Shown here: one piece after another, positions 22,793 to 25,323 of the stretch | Numbering within the stretch: the stretch's first letter is position 1 | Layout of the letters: every line of letters begins with the position of its first letter | Source of the DNA: Sulfuricella sp. | Lineage (GTDB): Bacteria; Pseudomonadota; Gammaproteobacteria; Burkholderiales; Sulfuricellaceae | Direction: 5' to 3' | Assembly (NCBI GenBank): GCA_019911785.1 | Contig: JAIOJM010000004.1 | Location: 1-25,323, forward strand | DNA length: 25,323 nt | Program-made: the position numbers and the translations under genes | Notes under the pieces: model-generated | The model's input: only the letters and a program-made list of their open reading frames with translations | Databases searched by the model: none | Told to the model about the DNA's origin: nothing

Positions 22793-24118
22793 GTGAAGTG
22801 GACTAAGCGCCTGTTTATTATTCTGGTTGTTTTTCTGGCTGTAATCGGTCTGCCGTTTCTCATCCCGTTGAATACATATATTCCTGAAATTGAGAAGCAG
22901 GCGGGGGAAAAGCTGCACGAGCCGGTCAAGATCGGATCGTTGCGACTTTCGCTGGTTCCCTTGCCTCATGTGGCGCTGCATGGAATCACTATCGGCTCTC
23001 AACAGGAAGTAAAAATTGATTCGATCAAGGTCAGCCCGAATTTGAGTTCGTTGTTTAGCCCGAGCAAGGTTCTGCGCGATATCGAACTGGACACGGTTTC
23101 CATCCGTATGGACATGCTGGGAAAGATGCCGGCCTGGTTCAAATCGGATGGCGGCCCGCAAACGGTAAGAATCGAAAAAGTCGGTTTGAATCACGTCACG
23201 CTGGAATCTCCAGGCATGACGTTGCCGCTGTTCAGTTTGGTCGTAAACATGAACTCTGAGGGTGACTTGAAGAATGTGCTGCTGGCGAGCGATGACGGCA
23301 AGATCAAGCTGGATGCCACGCCCGTGTCGGGCAGCAACTTCGATTTGAAGCTCTCCGCTCGGCAGTGGCGCATTCCCGTGGGCCCGGCGTTTCAGTTCGA
23401 TGAGCTGAAAATTGACGGAGCCGTCGATGGTGAAGCGTTACGGCTCAGGGATATCGATGGCAAGCTTTATGGGGGGACGCTCAAGGGCGCGGCTGAACTC
23501 AACTGGAAATCTGGGTGGAGGCTTAGTGGTGATCTGAAGGGCCAGCGAGTGGCGGTGGAATCCCTGTTGCCGTTGTTCAATTCCAAAGCCCGTGTGAGCG
23601 GCCGGATCAATGCCAAAGCCAGGTTCGCAATGAATGGCAGGACGGCATCACAGCTTGCGAATAGCCCGAATGTTGATGGCGATTTTTCCATCCACAATGG
23701 GGTGTTGCACGGGTTCGATCTGGCAAGTGCGGCGCAACCATTCAAGGGCAAAGAGATACGCGGCGGGCAGACAGAGTTCGAGGAATTCAGCGGGATTTTC
23801 AGCATTGCGGGGAAGGACATCCGCTTGCGCAAGCTGAACATCTCTTCCGGTGTGCTCAATGCCAACGGGGATGTGGAAATTTCGCCCTCCAAACAACTCG
23901 GCGGCAAGGTTTATGTCGAGGTGAAGCAGGGAGTTTCACTGGTGAGTATCCCGCTCAAGGTTTCCGGCACGCTGCAGGACCCGGTGCTGTTCCCCACCGG
24001 GGCGGCTTTGACCGGCGCTGTAGTGGGCACTGCGATTCTTGGGCCCGGGGTAGGGACGTCACTGGGAACGAAAGCGGCTGACACGATAGACAGCTGGTTT
24101 GGCAGCAAGAAAAAATAA
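22793..24118 (+). CDS. AsmA-like inner-membrane/periplasmic protein
   Basis: A 441-residue protein from this start. One N-terminal membrane anchor (KWTKRLFIILVVFLAVIGLPFLI) is followed by a large periplasmic region of beta-strand repeats, with the AsmA-family C-terminal features: an LNGxARFAMNG-like stretch, a GDFSIHNGVLHGFDLA segment and a PLKVSGTLQDPVLFP motif near the end. AsmA-like proteins form long grooves that are thought to move phospholipids to the outer membrane. GTG 22793 is preferred because it opens directly on the signal-anchor; the frame also has a GTG at 22727, but that adds 22 unremarkable residues and overlaps the tRNA promoter. The protein ends in KKK. Confidence 0.8.
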   Translation: MKWTKRLFIILVVFLAVIGLPFLIPLNTYIPEIEKQAGEKLHEPVKIGSLRLSLVPLPHVALHGITIGSQQEVKIDSIKVSPNLSSLFSPSKVLRDIELDTVSIRMDMLGKMPAWFKSDGGPQTVRIEKVGLNHVTLESPGMTLPLFSLVVNMNSEGDLKNVLLASDDGKIKLDATPVSGSNFDLKLSARQWRIPVGPAFQFDELKIDGAVDGEALRLRDIDGKLYGGTLKGAAELNWKSGWRLSGDLKGQRVAVESLLPLFNSKARVSGRINAKARFAMNGRTASQLANSPNVDGDFSIHNGVLHGFDLASAAQPFKGKEIRGGQTEFEEFSGIFSIAGKDIRLRKLNISSGVLNANGDVEISPSKQLGGKVYVEVKQGVSLVSIPLKVSGTLQDPVLFPTGAALTGAVVGTAILGPGVGTSLGTKAADTIDSWFGSKKK

Positions 24119-24141
24119 AGGGCGCCGTTCGAGGCGCCCTT
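24118..24141. terminator. Bidirectional terminator between convergent genes
   Basis: AAGGGCGCC, loop GTTCGA, then GGCGCCCTT gives a perfect 9-bp stem. On the minus strand it is followed by TATTTTTTCTT, a good T-tract for the aminotransferase; on the plus strand it starts at the AsmA-like stop codon but has only a short T run. Confidence 0.8.
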
Positions 24142-24171
24142 CAATAACTCGGTTCCGGGTGTAATCCAGGT

Positions 24172-25323
24172 CTATTCAATTGCCTTCTGGATACGCTCCA
24201 GGGCCATCTCCAGATTTTTCATCGAGGTGGCGAAGGAGATGCGGAAGTAGCCCTCCGCGCCGAAGGCCGAGCCCGGTACGATGGCCACTCCCGCCTTTTC
24301 CAGCAGGTATTCGGAAAAGGCCATGTCGGTTGCTTCCGCGAGAGTGCCGCGACGATGCAGATCGGCAATGGCCTCTCGTGCGTCTGGGAAGGCGTAGAAG
24401 GCGCCGCCGGCATGGATGCACTTCACTCCCTTCATCTCGTTGAAGCGGCGCACCACGAACGCATGGCGCTCGCGGAATGCCTTCACCATCGGCTCGATGC
24501 ACGACTGGTCGCCATCCAGGGCGGCCTGCGCGGCTACCTGCGAGATCGAGGTGGGGTTGGAGGTGGACTGGGACTGGAGGATTTCCATCGCCTTGATGAT
24601 CTTTTCCGGGCCGGCAGCGTAGCCGATGCGCCAGCCGGTCATGGAATAGGCCTTCGACACGCCGTTCAGCACGACGCAGCGGTCTTTCAGCTCGGGGGTG
24701 GCGTTAAGGATGTTGACGAACTTCACGCCGGACAGGTTGACATGCTCGTACATGTCGTCGGTGGCCACCAGCACGTGAGGGTGGCGCTTCAGCACTTCGC
24801 CCAGGGCCTTCAGTTCGTCCAGCGTGTAGACAGCCCCGGTCGGGTTGGACGGGCTGTTGATCATGAATATCTTGGTCTTGGCAGTGATGGCCGCATCCAG
24901 CTGTGCCGGGGTGATCTTGAAGCCCTGTTCGATGCCGCATTCGACGATGACCGGCTTGGCTTCGGCCACCATGGCGATGTCCGCATAGGAAACCCAGTAG
25001 GGGGCCGGGATGACGACTTCGTCACCCGGATTCAGGACGGCCAAGGCCAGGTTGAAGATGCACTGCTTGCCGCCGACGCCGACGATGACTTCCCTGGCGG
25101 CGTAGTCCAGGCCGTTGTCGCGCTTGAGTTTGGCGACGATGGCGTTTTTCAGGCTGGGTATGCCGCCGACCGGGGTGTATTTGGTGAATCCGTCGTCGAT
25201 GGCCTTCTTGGCGGCATCCTTGATGTGTTGCGGGGTGTCGAAATCCGGTTCGCCGACACCGAGGCCGATGATGTCCTTGCCTTCAGCCTTGAGCCGGGCA
25301 GCGCGTGCGCTTACGGCGAGGGT
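24172..25323 (-). CDS. Class I PLP-dependent aminotransferase (aspartate aminotransferase type), 5' end outside window
   Basis: About 383 residues are present; the frame is open to the window edge and only a short N-terminus is missing. The enzyme moves the amino group between aspartate and 2-oxoglutarate using pyridoxal phosphate. Visible landmarks: GLGVGEPDFDTP, KYTPVGGIPSLK, PAPYWVSY, NSPSNPTGA, the cofactor Lys in NGVSKAYSMTGWRIGYA, and the C-terminal GYFRISFATS with the carboxylate-binding Arg. These fit the bacterial type Ib subgroup, some members of which also use prephenate. An apparent start at 25044 is internal. It would consume or supply oxaloacetate and 2-oxoglutarate, the same intermediates handled by Kor and PEPCK, though it is not part of their operon. 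Confidence 0.9.
   Translation of the reverse strand, partial: TLAVSARAARLKAEGKDIIGLGVGEPDFDTPQHIKDAAKKAIDDGFTKYTPVGGIPSLKNAIVAKLKRDNGLDYAAREVIVGVGGKQCIFNLALAVLNPGDEVVIPAPYWVSYADIAMVAEAKPVIVECGIEQGFKITPAQLDAAITAKTKIFMINSPSNPTGAVYTLDELKALGEVLKRHPHVLVATDDMYEHVNLSGVKFVNILNATPELKDRCVVLNGVSKAYSMTGWRIGYAAGPEKIIKAMEILQSQSTSNPTSISQVAAQAALDGDQSCIEPMVKAFRERHAFVVRRFNEMKGVKCIHAGGAFYAFPDAREAIADLHRRGTLAEATDMAFSEYLLEKAGVAIVPGSAFGAEGYFRISFATSMKNLEMALERIQKAIE

Overview
The window reads as a chromosome segment from a Betaproteobacterium, probably from the Nitrosomonadales (Gallionellaceae/Sulfuricellaceae-like). This rests on gene content and protein style (RmuC, PAS-GGDEF-EAL protein, YecA/SEC-C, AsmA, PhnA/YjdM), a G+C-rich coding style and a CCA-encoding tRNA-Asn. 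The assignment is an inference; there is no rRNA or species marker here. No insertion sequence, phage gene, CRISPR array or origin was seen.

Left flank (1-8123): the end of rmuC, a membrane-bound PAS-GGDEF-EAL protein, a convergent periplasmic ankyrin-repeat protein, a small exported protein, a REP-like perfect hairpin, a 1154-residue protein recognised as PPi-type phosphoenolpyruvate carboxykinase (minus strand), and a YecA/UPF0149 protein with a SEC-C zinc motif.

Centre (about 8140-20815, + strand): a tightly packed run of 13 redox genes, mostly joined by 1-11 nt overlaps or very short gaps. Order: fumarate reductase/succinate dehydrogenase FeS subunit (FrdB-like), flavoprotein (FrdA-like), a ferritin-like protein, HdrC, HdrB, then a complete 2-oxoglutarate:ferredoxin oxidoreductase (KorD-A-B-C), a full-length HdrA, FlxD/MvhD, two FeS proteins of the FrhB-like and AsrA-like types, and an FAD/NAD(P)-binding FlxA. 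Taken together this looks like one soluble machine that would connect NAD(P)H, ferredoxin (for 2-oxoglutarate/succinyl-CoA chemistry) and, through HdrBC, a fumarate reductase that has no membrane anchor. The flavoprotein has Asn where classical FrdA/SdhA carries the His that binds FAD covalently, while its substrate residues are kept; this favours fumarate reduction. The attractive model is flavin-based electron bifurcation: NADH drives fumarate reduction and simultaneously makes the low-potential ferredoxin needed by KorABCD. Those are two adjacent reductive TCA steps, and the PPi-PEPCK nearby could carboxylate PEP to oxaloacetate. The reverse, oxidative direction is not excluded by sequence.

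Right flank (20865-25323): a small zinc-ribbon protein, a RelE/ParE-type toxin with HTH antitoxin behind a consensus-like promoter overlapped by three repeats, a short gene remnant, yjdM/phnA, a tRNA-Asn with its own promoter and terminator (minus strand), an AsmA-like protein, a bidirectional terminator and a class I aminotransferase cut by the window end.
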